From JAABTH01 sp964390725 (GTDB taxonomy: Bacteria > Bacillota > Dethiobacteria > DTU022), in the NCBI GenBank assembly GCA_964390725.1, contig CAYMIW010000004.1:57575-121574 (forward strand): a stretch of 64,000 bases of DNA, given 5' to 3'. Below the pieces are notes generated by a model. The model saw nothing but the letters and a program-made list of their open reading frames with translations. It made no database searches and was not told where the DNA came from. How positions within the stretch are numbered: the first letter of the stretch is position 1; each line of letters starts with the position of its first letter. Positions 51,506 through 60,811 of this stretch are shown piece after piece. The position numbers and the translations under genes are program-made.

Positions 51506-53917
51506 TTAATGCTGAAAAGCAGAATCACCTTCATTTTTTTCAATTGACGGAGTTGAATCTCTTTTTACTTTTTTACCTTTAGCATTCTTTTTGTTTCCGC
51601 AGACTGGGGCAACAAGAGCCAAATCCAGAACTTCATCCATATGTTCAACCAGTTTTACCTCAACCTTACGTCGCACGTTGGCCGGAATATCACTTAAATC
51701 GCGGCGGTTCTCAGCTGGTAACAGCATATACTTAATTCCAGCTCGGTGCGCTGCCAGCATTTTTTCCTTGACCCCACCTATGGGCAATACCCTGCCCCGC
51801 AGGGTAATTTCCCCGGTCATGGTTACATCATTTCTGATCGCAGTTTTAGTCAGGGCAGAAGCAAGCGCTGTCGCCATGGCTATACCGGCCGAAGGTCCGT
51901 CCTTCGGTATGGCACCCTCGGGTACGTGAATATGAATATCGATATCTTCGTAAAATCCTTCTTCCAGGCCCAGAGATTCAGCCCTTGAGCGAATATAACT
52001 CATGGCAGCCTTGGCAGACTCCTGCATTACTTCACCAAGTTGTCCGGTCAGGGTCATTTTACCCTTACCCTTCATCAGGGTAACCTCTATAGAAAGTATG
52101 TCGCCACCACTTTCTGTCCAGGCCAGGCCAGTCGCCACACCGATTTCATTATCTTTTTCGGCAGAACCGAAACGATAGCGGGGTACACCGAGATATTTTT
52201 GAAGGTTGGTTTTAGTCAGCTTTATCGATTTGCTGCGATCTTTAACCACTTCGCGCGCCGCCTTGCGGCAGATCGTGGAAATATTACGCTCGAGATTCCT
52301 CACCCCGGCCTCACGGGTATATTCCCTGACTATCCTCCTCACTGTACCTTCAGAGATATTCAGGTTATCATCACTCAAACCGTGTTCTTTCAGCTGCTTG
52401 GGAATCAGGTACTGAGCAGCAATTTGCACCTTATCTTCCTCGGTATAACCGGGAATATGAATCAGCTCCATCCTGTCGAGCAGGGGCTGGGGAATATTGT
52501 ATGTGGTATTGCCAGTAGTAATAAACATTACCTGTGACAGGTCAAAAGGCACTTCAATATAATGATCGCTGAAACTATTATTCTGCTCGGGATCAAGCAC
52601 CTCGAGCAGGGCAGAAGAAGGATCACCACGGAAATCTGTCGACATTTTATCAATTTCATCCATTAAAAAAACAGGGTTTTTCGACTTGGCCTGGCGCATT
52701 CCCTGGATTATACGCCCGGGAAGAGCTCCAATATAAGTTCGCCGGTGTCCGCGAACTTCAGCTTCATCTCTAACTCCCCCGAGAGATATCCTTACAAAAT
52801 TTCGTTCCAGGGCCCTGGCTACCGATTTCGCCAGGGAAGTTTTACCCACACCAGGGGGACCAACAAGGCAAAGAATTGGCCCCTTCAGTTTTTCAGCCAG
52901 CTGACGCACAGCCAGGTATTCTATAATTCTTTCTTTAACCTTATCCAGTCCGTAGTGGTCTTCATTAAGAATGTCTTCAGCAATATCCAGATCAAGGCGG
53001 TCTTCTGTTTCCAAAGCCCAGGGCAGCTCCAGCAGCCAATCCAGGTAAGTCCTGATTACTATACCTTCTGCTGCTGCCGGGGGCATTTTTTCCAGGCGCT
53101 CGACTTCCTTATAAGCCTTTTCTTCAACCTCTTCAGGGAGACCGGCTTCGGCTATTTTTTCACGATATTCTTCCGCTTCCGCCATTCGTTCGTCTTTTTC
53201 ACCAAGCTCTTTCTGAATAGCTTTCATCTGCTCGCGCAGGTAATATTCCTTCTGGGTTTTCTCCATTTGCTTACGTACCCGCAGGTTAATCTTGCGCTCA
53301 ATTTCCAGTATTTCCATTTCGCGGCTTAGAATATCATTCAGCTTTTCCAACCGTTCGGGCAGTTCTATCGCTTCGAGTATCTCCTGTTTTTGCTGTATTT
53401 TCAAACTTAAATGAGAAGCAATAATATCAGCAAACCGCCCGGGTTCCTCAATATCTGATACAGTTGTCAGGGTTTCCGGCGGTACTTTACGGCTCAGCTT
53501 AATGTACTGCTCAAACTGGAAAAGCACACTGCGCATCAGTGCTTCTATTTCTGCATTTTTCCTTGTATCATCATTTATTACTTCTACATCGGCTTCCAGA
53601 AACAGCTCTTCCGTTAAAAGGCTCAGAATGCGAGCCCGGTTTAATCCCTCAACCAGGACCCGTATTGTCCCTCCGGGAAGCTTAATCATTTGTTTTATCC
53701 TGGCCACAGAGCCAACTTCAAACAGATCTTCTTTCTCCGGTTCATCAGTCTTCGCTTCTTTTTGTGTAACCAGCAGGATGCGGTTATCCTTCATCATTGC
53801 CCTTTCAAGAGCAGATATTGAACGTTCGCGGCCTACATCAAGGTGCAGAACCATATCCGGAAATACCAGGACACCCCTAAGGGGCAGTACCGGTAACCGT
53901 TCGCTGTTTTTTTTCAT
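51506..53917 (-). CDS. lon: ATP-dependent protease Lon
   Basis: 803 residues, LonA type. N-terminal substrate domain (LPVLPLRGVLVFPDMVLHLD), AAA+ domain with VGPPGVGKTSLAKS and VFLMDEIDKM, and the Ser-Lys protease site in PKDGPSAGIAMATA and GGVKEKMLAAHRAG. The C-terminal ~30 residues are Lys-rich and acidic. Precedes engB. Confidence 0.97.
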   Translation of the reverse strand: MKKNSERLPVLPLRGVLVFPDMVLHLDVGRERSISALERAMMKDNRILLVTQKEAKTDEPEKEDLFEVGSVARIKQMIKLPGGTIRVLVEGLNRARILSLLTEELFLEADVEVINDDTRKNAEIEALMRSVLFQFEQYIKLSRKVPPETLTTVSDIEEPGRFADIIASHLSLKIQQKQEILEAIELPERLEKLNDILSREMEILEIERKINLRVRKQMEKTQKEYYLREQMKAIQKELGEKDERMAEAEEYREKIAEAGLPEEVEEKAYKEVERLEKMPPAAAEGIVIRTYLDWLLELPWALETEDRLDLDIAEDILNEDHYGLDKVKERIIEYLAVRQLAEKLKGPILCLVGPPGVGKTSLAKSVARALERNFVRISLGGVRDEAEVRGHRRTYIGALPGRIIQGMRQAKSKNPVFLMDEIDKMSTDFRGDPSSALLEVLDPEQNNSFSDHYIEVPFDLSQVMFITTGNTTYNIPQPLLDRMELIHIPGYTEEDKVQIAAQYLIPKQLKEHGLSDDNLNISEGTVRRIVREYTREAGVRNLERNISTICRKAAREVVKDRSKSIKLTKTNLQKYLGVPRYRFGSAEKDNEIGVATGLAWTESGGDILSIEVTLMKGKGKMTLTGQLGEVMQESAKAAMSYIRSRAESLGLEEGFYEDIDIHIHVPEGAIPKDGPSAGIAMATALASALTKTAIRNDVTMTGEITLRGRVLPIGGVKEKMLAAHRAGIKYMLLPAENRRDLSDIPANVRRKVEVKLVEHMDEVLDLALVAPVCGNKKNAKGKKVKRDSTPSIEKNEGDSAFQH

Positions 53918-53945
53918 CAGGAAAAAGTCTCCTTCCTATATAGAT

Positions 53946-53987
53946 AAAGCGAGAAGCCCCAACCATGCCGTATTCGCTTCCCGCTTT
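53946..53987 (-). other. long stem between clpX and lon
   Basis: Minus strand AAAGCGGGAAGC pairs with GCTTCTCGCTTT (12 bp with one G-U) around 18 bases. No T-run follows. It may separate clpX and lon expression; it is not a CIRCE element. Confidence 0.5.
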
Positions 53988-54039
53988 GCTATTACTATTA
54001 TGTGACTTCCATTAATCAAAACCCGACTGATTGCTATTG

Positions 54040-55299
54040 TCAGGCTGTTTCTTCTTTTTTCTTGCGTTTATCCCTGGTTGCAAGAATAGGGGCTTCCTTG
54101 TTTATTACTACTTCTTTGGTAACTACACATCTTTCGACATCGTCTCTCGAAGGAAGATCAAACATCACCCCAAGCAGGGTTTCTTCAAGAATAGCCCTTA
54201 AACCCCTGGCCCCGGTATCCCTCTTTATCGCCTCTGCAGCGATTGCTTCAAGACAGTTATCCTTGAACTCCAGGGCAACCCCGTCAAGCTCGAATATTTT
54301 TTGATACTGCTTGGTTAAAGCATTTTTCGGTTCTTTTAAAATCCGCACAAACGCTTCACTATCCAGAGGATCGAGAGTGGCGATTACGGGAATACGACCA
54401 ACAAATTCCGGGATAAGCCCGTACTTGAGCAGATCCTGGGGTAGAATCTCCTTTAGTATGTTACCAAGGTTATTATCATCACGTGATAACACTTCGGCCC
54501 CGAAACCAATACCTTTCTTGCCAATGCGGTTTTGAATTATTTTTTCAAGTCCGTCAAAAGCTCCACCGCAGATAAACAGGATATCCGTTGTATCGATCTG
54601 CATAAATTCCTGATGCGGGTGTTTGCGCCCGCCCTGCGGAGGAACACTGGCTACAGTACCTTCCAGAATCTTCAGGAGAGCCTGCTGGACTCCTTCCCCG
54701 GAAACATCACGGGTAATTGAAGGATTATCCGTTTTTCGGGCTATTTTATCAATTTCATCAATGTAAACAATCCCTTTTTCCGCCTTTTCCAAATCGTAGT
54801 CGGCAGCCTGAATTAACTTGAGCAGGATATTTTCCACATCCTCACCCACATAACCGGCCTCGGTAAGCGATGTGGCATCGGCTATAGCAAAGGGAACATT
54901 TAGTATCCTGGCCAATGTTTGGGCCAGCAGGGTTTTACCCACTCCAGTCGGCCCAACCAGGACTATATTACTTTTTTGCAGTTCAACATCATCTGCTTTC
55001 TGCCCGGCATTAACCCTTTTATAATGGTTGTAAACTGCAACAGAAAGGCTTTTTTTAGCACCTTCCTGGCCAATTACGTATTGATCGAGAACATCCTTGA
55101 TATCCTGGGGTTTAGGTAGTTCGACCTTTCCCAGCTCAGTTTCATCACCGATCTCTTCCTCGATAATTTCATTACAGAGCTCTATGCATTCATCGCAGAT
55201 ATATACTCCCGGGCCGGCCACCAGTTTTCTTACCTGTTCCTGGCTTTTTCCACAAAAAGAGCACTTCAGTTGTCCTTTTTCTTCATTAAATTTAAACAT
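54040..55299 (-). CDS. clpX: ATP-dependent Clp protease ATP-binding subunit ClpX
   Basis: 419 residues. N-terminal zinc finger (CSFCG ... CDECIELC), Walker A VGPTGVGKTLLA, Walker B IVYIDEIDKIA, the pore GYVGED, and the IGF-type ClpP loop. Unfolds substrates for ClpP. Starts 26 bases after clpP. Confidence 0.97.
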   Translation of the reverse strand: MFKFNEEKGQLKCSFCGKSQEQVRKLVAGPGVYICDECIELCNEIIEEEIGDETELGKVELPKPQDIKDVLDQYVIGQEGAKKSLSVAVYNHYKRVNAGQKADDVELQKSNIVLVGPTGVGKTLLAQTLARILNVPFAIADATSLTEAGYVGEDVENILLKLIQAADYDLEKAEKGIVYIDEIDKIARKTDNPSITRDVSGEGVQQALLKILEGTVASVPPQGGRKHPHQEFMQIDTTDILFICGGAFDGLEKIIQNRIGKKGIGFGAEVLSRDDNNLGNILKEILPQDLLKYGLIPEFVGRIPVIATLDPLDSEAFVRILKEPKNALTKQYQKIFELDGVALEFKDNCLEAIAAEAIKRDTGARGLRAILEETLLGVMFDLPSRDDVERCVVTKEVVINKEAPILATRDKRKKKEETA

Positions 55300-55325
55300 T
55301 TGGAGAAATCACCTCATCTCCGCTA

Positions 55326-55913
55326 TTATGATCTGTTGCTCAGAATTTCATCAATTAGCCCGTACTGCTTTGCATCTTCGGCAGACATGAAAAAGTCTCT
55401 GTCAGTATCACGGGCTATTGTTTCAACTGGCTGGCCTGTATTATCAGCCAGAATAGTGTTCAGGGTTTCGCGTATTTTAAGAATTTCCCTGGCATGAATC
55501 TCAATATCCACTGCCTGTCCCTGGGCACCACCAGCCGGTTGGTGAAGCATTATTCTTGAGTTAGGCAGAGCGAAACGCTTGCCTTTTTCTCCGGCCGAGA
55601 GTAAAACAGCGCCAAAACTGGCCGCCAACCCAACACAAATTGTAGAAATTGCCGGTTTAACGTATCGCATTGTATCCAAAATCGCCATGCCGGCATAAAC
55701 GGAACCGCCCGGTGAGTTTATATAAAGGTTGATATCTTTTTTCGGGTCTTCAGATTCCAGAAAAAGCATCTGGGCAACTATAAGGTTGGCAACGTTATCG
55801 TCAATCGCACTGCCGAGAAAAATAATCCTATCCTTTAATAACCGGGAATATATATCATAAGCCCGCTCGCCGCGGCTGGTTTGTTCCACTACCATAGGAA
55901 CCAGTACACTCAT
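55326..55913 (-). CDS. clpP: ATP-dependent Clp protease proteolytic subunit ClpP
   Basis: 195 residues. Catalytic Ser in GLAASFGAVLLS, His in RIMLHQPAGG and Asp near the C-terminal side; VPMVVEQTSRGERAYDIYS start. A standard single ClpP between tig and clpX. Confidence 0.97.
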   Translation of the reverse strand: MSVLVPMVVEQTSRGERAYDIYSRLLKDRIIFLGSAIDDNVANLIVAQMLFLESEDPKKDINLYINSPGGSVYAGMAILDTMRYVKPAISTICVGLAASFGAVLLSAGEKGKRFALPNSRIMLHQPAGGAQGQAVDIEIHAREILKIRETLNTILADNTGQPVETIARDTDRDFFMSAEDAKQYGLIDEILSNRS

Positions 55914-55975
55914 GTTAAGCCCTCCTTAAATTCATTTATTAATAACCATTCCTACTTTATCTATTATAACATACC

Positions 55976-57385
55976 TCAACTATCATGTTTACCGGCATTA
56001 TCTTCAGTATCGGTTTCATTCGCCCCAACAAACTCAGCAAGCTCCTCCTGCTGCCCGTTTTCGGTTTCATTGTTCTTTTCTTTATCCGGTTTGACCTTGG
56101 TTATCTGTGCGTTTTCAACAAGCAGATCAATTACCTTGCGAATGCGTATTTCTTCTTTCATAACCGGAATACGGCCCTGATTTTGCAGGATTCCCCTGAC
56201 CCTTTCAGGATCATCACTATAGCTTTCGGCTATTTCCGCAATTTTGGCCTCTAGTTCGCTATCTTCAACATTAATTCCTTCTTTTTTGGCAATTGCGTCG
56301 AGAACAAGATTGGCCTTGGCCCGCTGCTCTGCTTCTTCCCTTCGCTCCTCACGCAGGTCATCCTTACTTTTACCAGCCATTTCAATAAACTGGTCCAGCC
56401 CCACACCCTGGTAGCGCAGGTAATTTTCAAGGTCACCCAGCATTCGGTCTATCTGCCTGTCCACCAGTACTTTAGGCACATCAACCTGCGAAGCCTGAGT
56501 AACTGTTTCTATTAAACTTTCTTCCAGTTTAGATTTCGACTGATCTTCGGCATTCTTAAGCAACTTAGTTTGTAAATCTGCTTTCATCTCTTCCAGCGTT
56601 TCAAATTCGCTTACTTCTTTAACAAACTCGTCATCGAGTTCGGGAAGATCTTTTTGTTTAATCTGTTTTACCACTACATTAAAAAGTGCATCTTTACCGG
56701 CGATATCTTCTTTACTGTAATTGTCGGGGAATTTTACCTTTACTTCAACCTCTTTATCCGGTGAAGAGCCGATTAACTGATCTTCAAAACCGGGGATAAA
56801 TGACTTGGAGCCAATCTCAAGAGAATAATTTTCGGCTTCTCCCCCTTCAAATGGCTTATCGTCGATAAAACCCTTAAAATCGATGGAAACAAGGTCGCCT
56901 TCTTCAACAGTCCCCTCATCTTTAGGAACCAGCCGGGCATTTTGTTCACGCAGCATATAAAGATGATGATCAATTTGAACCTGGTCAACCTCCACTTCCT
57001 CCTGCTCTGCCTCCAACCCCTGGTAAGAACCGAGCTCTACCGGCGGAACTACTTCAACCACGGCATTAAATACCAGAGGTTTTCCTTCTTCAATAGTCAC
57101 CAATTCAAAATCGGGATGGTTGATCGGATCAATATCAGCTTCTTTTAAAGCCTCATCATAAGCCGGGGGTACAAGAAGTTCGAGCGCTTCTTCATGCAAA
57201 ATTTCCGGTCCGAACCTCGTTTCAAGAATCCGGCGGGGCACTTTTCCCTTACGAAAGCCCGGAAGGTTAACTTTTTTTACAACTTTCCGGTAAGCTTTAG
57301 CCAGGGCAGTATCAACATCGGGCGCTGCAACTTCTATCTCCAGCTTAACCTTACTATTCTCAAGATTTTCCTTACTTTTTAACAT
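55976..57385 (-). CDS. tig: trigger factor
   Basis: 469 residues. Ribosome-binding signature PGFRKGKVPRRILE in the N domain, PPIase (FKBP-like) domain around 150-245 with GSKSFIPGFEDQLIG, and a helical chaperone C domain, ending in an acidic tail. Folds nascent chains and starts the tig-clpP-clpX-lon-engB group. Confidence 0.96.
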   Translation of the reverse strand: MLKSKENLENSKVKLEIEVAAPDVDTALAKAYRKVVKKVNLPGFRKGKVPRRILETRFGPEILHEEALELLVPPAYDEALKEADIDPINHPDFELVTIEEGKPLVFNAVVEVVPPVELGSYQGLEAEQEEVEVDQVQIDHHLYMLREQNARLVPKDEGTVEEGDLVSIDFKGFIDDKPFEGGEAENYSLEIGSKSFIPGFEDQLIGSSPDKEVEVKVKFPDNYSKEDIAGKDALFNVVVKQIKQKDLPELDDEFVKEVSEFETLEEMKADLQTKLLKNAEDQSKSKLEESLIETVTQASQVDVPKVLVDRQIDRMLGDLENYLRYQGVGLDQFIEMAGKSKDDLREERREEAEQRAKANLVLDAIAKKEGINVEDSELEAKIAEIAESYSDDPERVRGILQNQGRIPVMKEEIRIRKVIDLLVENAQITKVKPDKEKNNETENGQQEELAEFVGANETDTEDNAGKHDS

Positions 57386-57470
57386 AAAGTCATCTCCTTA
57401 CCTTCAATTCAAATTTATACAGAAATAATATATTTGTTCAGTCGGGTCCTGTGATTAAGACCGGGTTTAA

Positions 57471-57497
57471 TAATAAAAACGCCTTTTATGCAGGCGT
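57471..57497 (-). terminator. short hairpin with T-run upstream of tig
   Basis: Minus strand ACGCC pairs with GGCGT around TGCATAAAA, then TTTTATTATT. There is no minus gene upstream, so it may be an attenuator in the tig leader or a chance element. The TTGACG word beside it overlaps the stem. Confidence 0.45.
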
Positions 57498-57657
57498 CAA
57501 CAGGCAAATATATATTAACACATAAAAATTAACGATACAACTGTTAATAACACCCACTCCATGAGGTAAATAAGCCAACCCCGATCAAAAACTGCCACAT
57601 CAAAATTTTACCATATAACTGACCAATAAATTTTTTCATTAAATATTGTGACATATC

Positions 57658-57710
57658 TTGATTGTTATCAAAAAACAATATACAATATATAACGAATGAG
57701 TATTCATTCA
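57658..57710 (+). promoter_or_regulatory. fadR promoter and FadR-type operator
   Basis: TTGATT (57658-57663), 17-base spacer, TACAAT (57681-57686). Just after it lies GAATGA-GTAT-TCATTC (57694-57709), a perfect palindrome that matches the B. subtilis FadR operator TGAATGAnTAnTCATTCA apart from the outer and central bases. A repressor bound here would block transcription start, so autoregulation by the adjacent TetR protein is likely. Confidence 0.8.
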
Positions 57711-57733
57711 TTATTTTCGGGGGGAGGGAAACT

Positions 57734-58312
57734 GTGGCCAAACGAACCGGCGAAAAGTACCAGGTTATACTGGACGCAGCCGTAAAATCCTTCGCCCTTG
57801 CCGGTTACCACCGCACCAGGGTTGCCGATATAGCCCGGGAAGCCGGGGTTGCCGACGGTACAGTTTACATTTACTTCAACAATAAAGAAGATATCCTGAT
57901 TTCACTATTCCAAAGCCTCATGAACTCCTTTGTTGAAAACCTGAACAACGAGTTGAGCCAGTGCAGTAATGCCATTGAGAAGTTGAATACAATTATCACC
58001 TATCACCTGAAAACCCTTTACAGTAATCCCGATCAAGCCAGGGTAACCCAAATTGAACTGCGGCAAATTGATCAGGCTATCAACCGGGGTATATCCAAAC
58101 CGCTGAAAAACTATTTTGTTCTAATTGAGGAGGTGATCGAAGAAGGAAAAACAGAAGGCTTTTTCCGGCAAAATCTGGATAAAAGGGTAGCCCGAAAAGT
58201 GATCTTCGGCGCTGTAGATGAAGTTGTCACCTGCTGGGTTATGTCCGGCAAACCATATGACCTGGTTACCCTGCAAAAGCCCATATCCGATCTGCTGGTT
58301 AAGGGCCTTTAA
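57734..58312 (+). CDS. fadR: TetR-family regulator, FadR (YsiA)-like
   Basis: About 192 residues from the GTG at 57734, which follows GGGGAGGG; an in-frame ATG at 57662 lies inside the promoter. N-terminal helix-turn-helix RVADIAREAGVADGTVYIYF with NNKEDIL, and a ligand domain expected to bind acyl-CoA. Likely represses itself and the downstream fadN-fadA genes, relieved by long-chain acyl-CoA (from B. subtilis FadR; inference here). Confidence 0.88.
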   Translation: MAKRTGEKYQVILDAAVKSFALAGYHRTRVADIAREAGVADGTVYIYFNNKEDILISLFQSLMNSFVENLNNELSQCSNAIEKLNTIITYHLKTLYSNPDQARVTQIELRQIDQAINRGISKPLKNYFVLIEEVIEEGKTEGFFRQNLDKRVARKVIFGAVDEVVTCWVMSGKPYDLVTLQKPISDLLVKGL

Positions 58313-58385
58313 ATGCTTTTATCATTTTATTATAAATATTGATTGCTACCGCCAGGATAAACTCATGTTACAAGGAGGTATTTTA

Positions 58386-60794
58386 ATGGCCTTGAAAGAG
58401 ATACGAAAGGCTGCTGTTCTTGGTGCCGGTGTTATGGGTGCCACAATCGCTGCTCACCTGGCCAACGTCGGCATTCCCGTTCTACTGCTTGACATAGTTC
58501 CCGGTGAGCTGACCCCTGAAGAAGAAGCAAAGGGTTTAACTCTCGACAGCCCCGAAGTGCGTAACCGTCTTTCGAATAAGGGTAAGGCAGATCTGGCGAA
58601 ACAAAAACCGGCGCCTCTATACCGCCAATCAAACGCCGACCTGATTACCCCGGGTAACTTCCAGGACGATATGGCCAAACTGAAAGATATCGACTGGATC
58701 GTAGAAGTAATCGTCGAAAGAATGGATATCAAGCAGAAAGTTTTCAAACAGGTTGAAGACAACTGGACTCCGGGCACAGTAGTATCCTCTAATACTTCCG
58801 GCCTATCCATCAATGAAATGGTTAAAGAAAACTCCCCGGAATTCAGAAAATATTTTATCGGAACCCACTTCTTTAACCCGCCTCGTTACATGAAGCTGCT
58901 GGAAATCATCCCCTGTGATGATACAACTGATGAAGTTTTACAGACAATGCACCGGTTTTGTGAAAAAGTTCTTGGCAAGGGAGTCGTTTTCGCTAAAGAT
59001 ACCCCAAACTTCATTGCCAACCGCATCGGAACTTACGCCATGATGCATACTATCAAGCTGATGCAGCAGGAAAACATGACTATTGAAGAGGTTGACACCA
59101 TAACGGGACCGCCAATGGGCCACCCCAAGAGCGCCTCATTCCGAACCCTGGATATGGTCGGTCTTGACACATTCGTTCATGTTGCCCGAACTGTTTATGA
59201 CAAGAGCAGCGATCCCGAAGAAAAAGTTGCTTTTGAGATTCCTGCATTTCTGCAGAATATGATTGAAAACAAGATGCTGGGCGATAAAACCAGGCAGGGT
59301 TTTTATAAAAAGGTTAAAGGTGAGGGCGGATCAGAAATATTTGCCATCGATTATGAAAACCTGGAATACCGGCCCAAAGAAAAACCGCGTTTCGATATTC
59401 TTGGTAAAACCCGGCATGAAGAACTTCCTGTTGGCTATAAAATGCTTGTTTCCGCCGAAGAAAAAGCAGGAAAATTCGCCTGGGAACTAACCAAGAAGTT
59501 TCTAATTTACAGTGCAAAACTGGTTCCCGAAATATCTGATGACATTGTTAATATCGACCGGGCCATGCGCTGGGGCTTCAACTGGAAACTCGGCCCATTC
59601 GAAAGCTGGGATGCCATAGGCCTGAAAGAAAGCGTTGAAAAAATGCGGGGAGAGGGTGAAACAATCCCTGCTAATGTAGAAGAAATGCTTGCCGGCGGCC
59701 ATGACAGTTTTTATATTGAAGACGAAAACGGGGCTCTTTCCTATTACGATTTCAGCTCAAAGAGCTACAAACCTGTTCCGGTCAGCACTGAAATTATCAG
59801 CCTGCCTGCCCTGAAAAAACAAAATAAAGTTATTATCGGCAACGATGACGGCAGTCTGGTTGACCTGGGAGACGGCATCTGCTGCCTGCAGCAGCACAGC
59901 CCGCGCCAGGCGCTATCACCGCTTTTCTGGAACTTCATCCATGAAGCGGTTGAAGAAGCAGAAAAAAACTACGTCGGAATGATCGTCGCCAACCAGGAGA
60001 GCAATTTCTGCGTGGGAGCTAATGTAGCCCTGATGCTAATGGGAGCCCAGTCGGGCGACTGGGACATGATCAGCGATGCCGCGAAACAGCTCCAGGACGG
60101 CCTGATGAAAATGAAGTACTCAAAAATTCCTGTTGTTGGTGCACCTTTCCAGATGACCCTGGGCGGGGGTATGGAGGTAGTCCTTCACTGCAACCGTATC
60201 CAGGCTGCCGCCGAAACATACATCGGCCTGGTTGAAATGGGTATGGGCCTGTTACCCGGCGGGGGCGGCAACAAGGAGATGTTAATCCGCTACACCGAGG
60301 GCCTGAGGGAAGACACAAAAGTAGACCGTCTGCCCTACGTTCAGAAAGCATTCGAAGCAATTGCCATGGCTACTGTAGCTACCAGCGCCCGTCATGCCCA
60401 GGAACTGGGCTTCTTCAGGGCAACTGACAAGGTGACGGTTAACCAGGACTACCTGATTCACGATGCCAAGAAAACTGCCCTGGCCATGCATATGGAAGGT
60501 TATGAACCACCCACCCCGAAACCGATCATTGTGCTTGGCGAATATGGGGTGGCCACCTTCAAGGCCGGGGTTCAGAATATGTTCTGGGGAGGCTATATTA
60601 CCGAGCATGAAATGAAAATAGCCAACGAAATTGCCTATGTGCTCTGCGGCGGCAATATTAAACCCGATAGCCCGGTCAGCGAGCAATACCTGTTGGATAT
60701 CGAAAGAGAAGCATTCCTGAGACTGCTGGGCGAGGAAAAAACGCAGGAACGGATCAGCCATTTCCTGACTACGGGCAAGCCCTTAAGGAATTAA
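58386..60794 (+). CDS. fadN: 3-hydroxyacyl-CoA dehydrogenase / enoyl-CoA hydratase (FadN type)
   Basis: 802 residues from the ATG at 58386, with AAGGAGG upstream; the frame runs back to 58218 inside fadR but that part is not native. N-terminal NAD Rossmann domain (VLGAGVMGATIAAHLANVG), the 3HCDH motif GTHFFNPPRYMKLLEI, and a C-terminal crotonase domain with NFCVGANVALML and PFQMTLGGGMEVVLHC. Order dehydrogenase-hydratase as in B. subtilis FadN, reverse of E. coli FadB. Third and second steps of beta-oxidation. Confidence 0.95.
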   Translation: MALKEIRKAAVLGAGVMGATIAAHLANVGIPVLLLDIVPGELTPEEEAKGLTLDSPEVRNRLSNKGKADLAKQKPAPLYRQSNADLITPGNFQDDMAKLKDIDWIVEVIVERMDIKQKVFKQVEDNWTPGTVVSSNTSGLSINEMVKENSPEFRKYFIGTHFFNPPRYMKLLEIIPCDDTTDEVLQTMHRFCEKVLGKGVVFAKDTPNFIANRIGTYAMMHTIKLMQQENMTIEEVDTITGPPMGHPKSASFRTLDMVGLDTFVHVARTVYDKSSDPEEKVAFEIPAFLQNMIENKMLGDKTRQGFYKKVKGEGGSEIFAIDYENLEYRPKEKPRFDILGKTRHEELPVGYKMLVSAEEKAGKFAWELTKKFLIYSAKLVPEISDDIVNIDRAMRWGFNWKLGPFESWDAIGLKESVEKMRGEGETIPANVEEMLAGGHDSFYIEDENGALSYYDFSSKSYKPVPVSTEIISLPALKKQNKVIIGNDDGSLVDLGDGICCLQQHSPRQALSPLFWNFIHEAVEEAEKNYVGMIVANQESNFCVGANVALMLMGAQSGDWDMISDAAKQLQDGLMKMKYSKIPVVGAPFQMTLGGGMEVVLHCNRIQAAAETYIGLVEMGMGLLPGGGGNKEMLIRYTEGLREDTKVDRLPYVQKAFEAIAMATVATSARHAQELGFFRATDKVTVNQDYLIHDAKKTALAMHMEGYEPPTPKPIIVLGEYGVATFKAGVQNMFWGGYITEHEMKIANEIAYVLCGGNIKPDSPVSEQYLLDIEREAFLRLLGEEKTQERISHFLTTGKPLRN

Positions 60795-60811
60795 AGGAGG
60801 AGGTAAATAGA

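Noticed and set aside
53946..53987. CIRCE or CtsR heat-shock operator near clpX/lon
   Set aside because: The stem does not match TTAGCACTC-N9-GAGTGCTAA or the CtsR heptad repeats.
57544..57741. 65-residue minus-strand frame over the fadR promoter
   Set aside because: It covers the promoter and operator, has no ribosome site, and shows no protein-like pattern.
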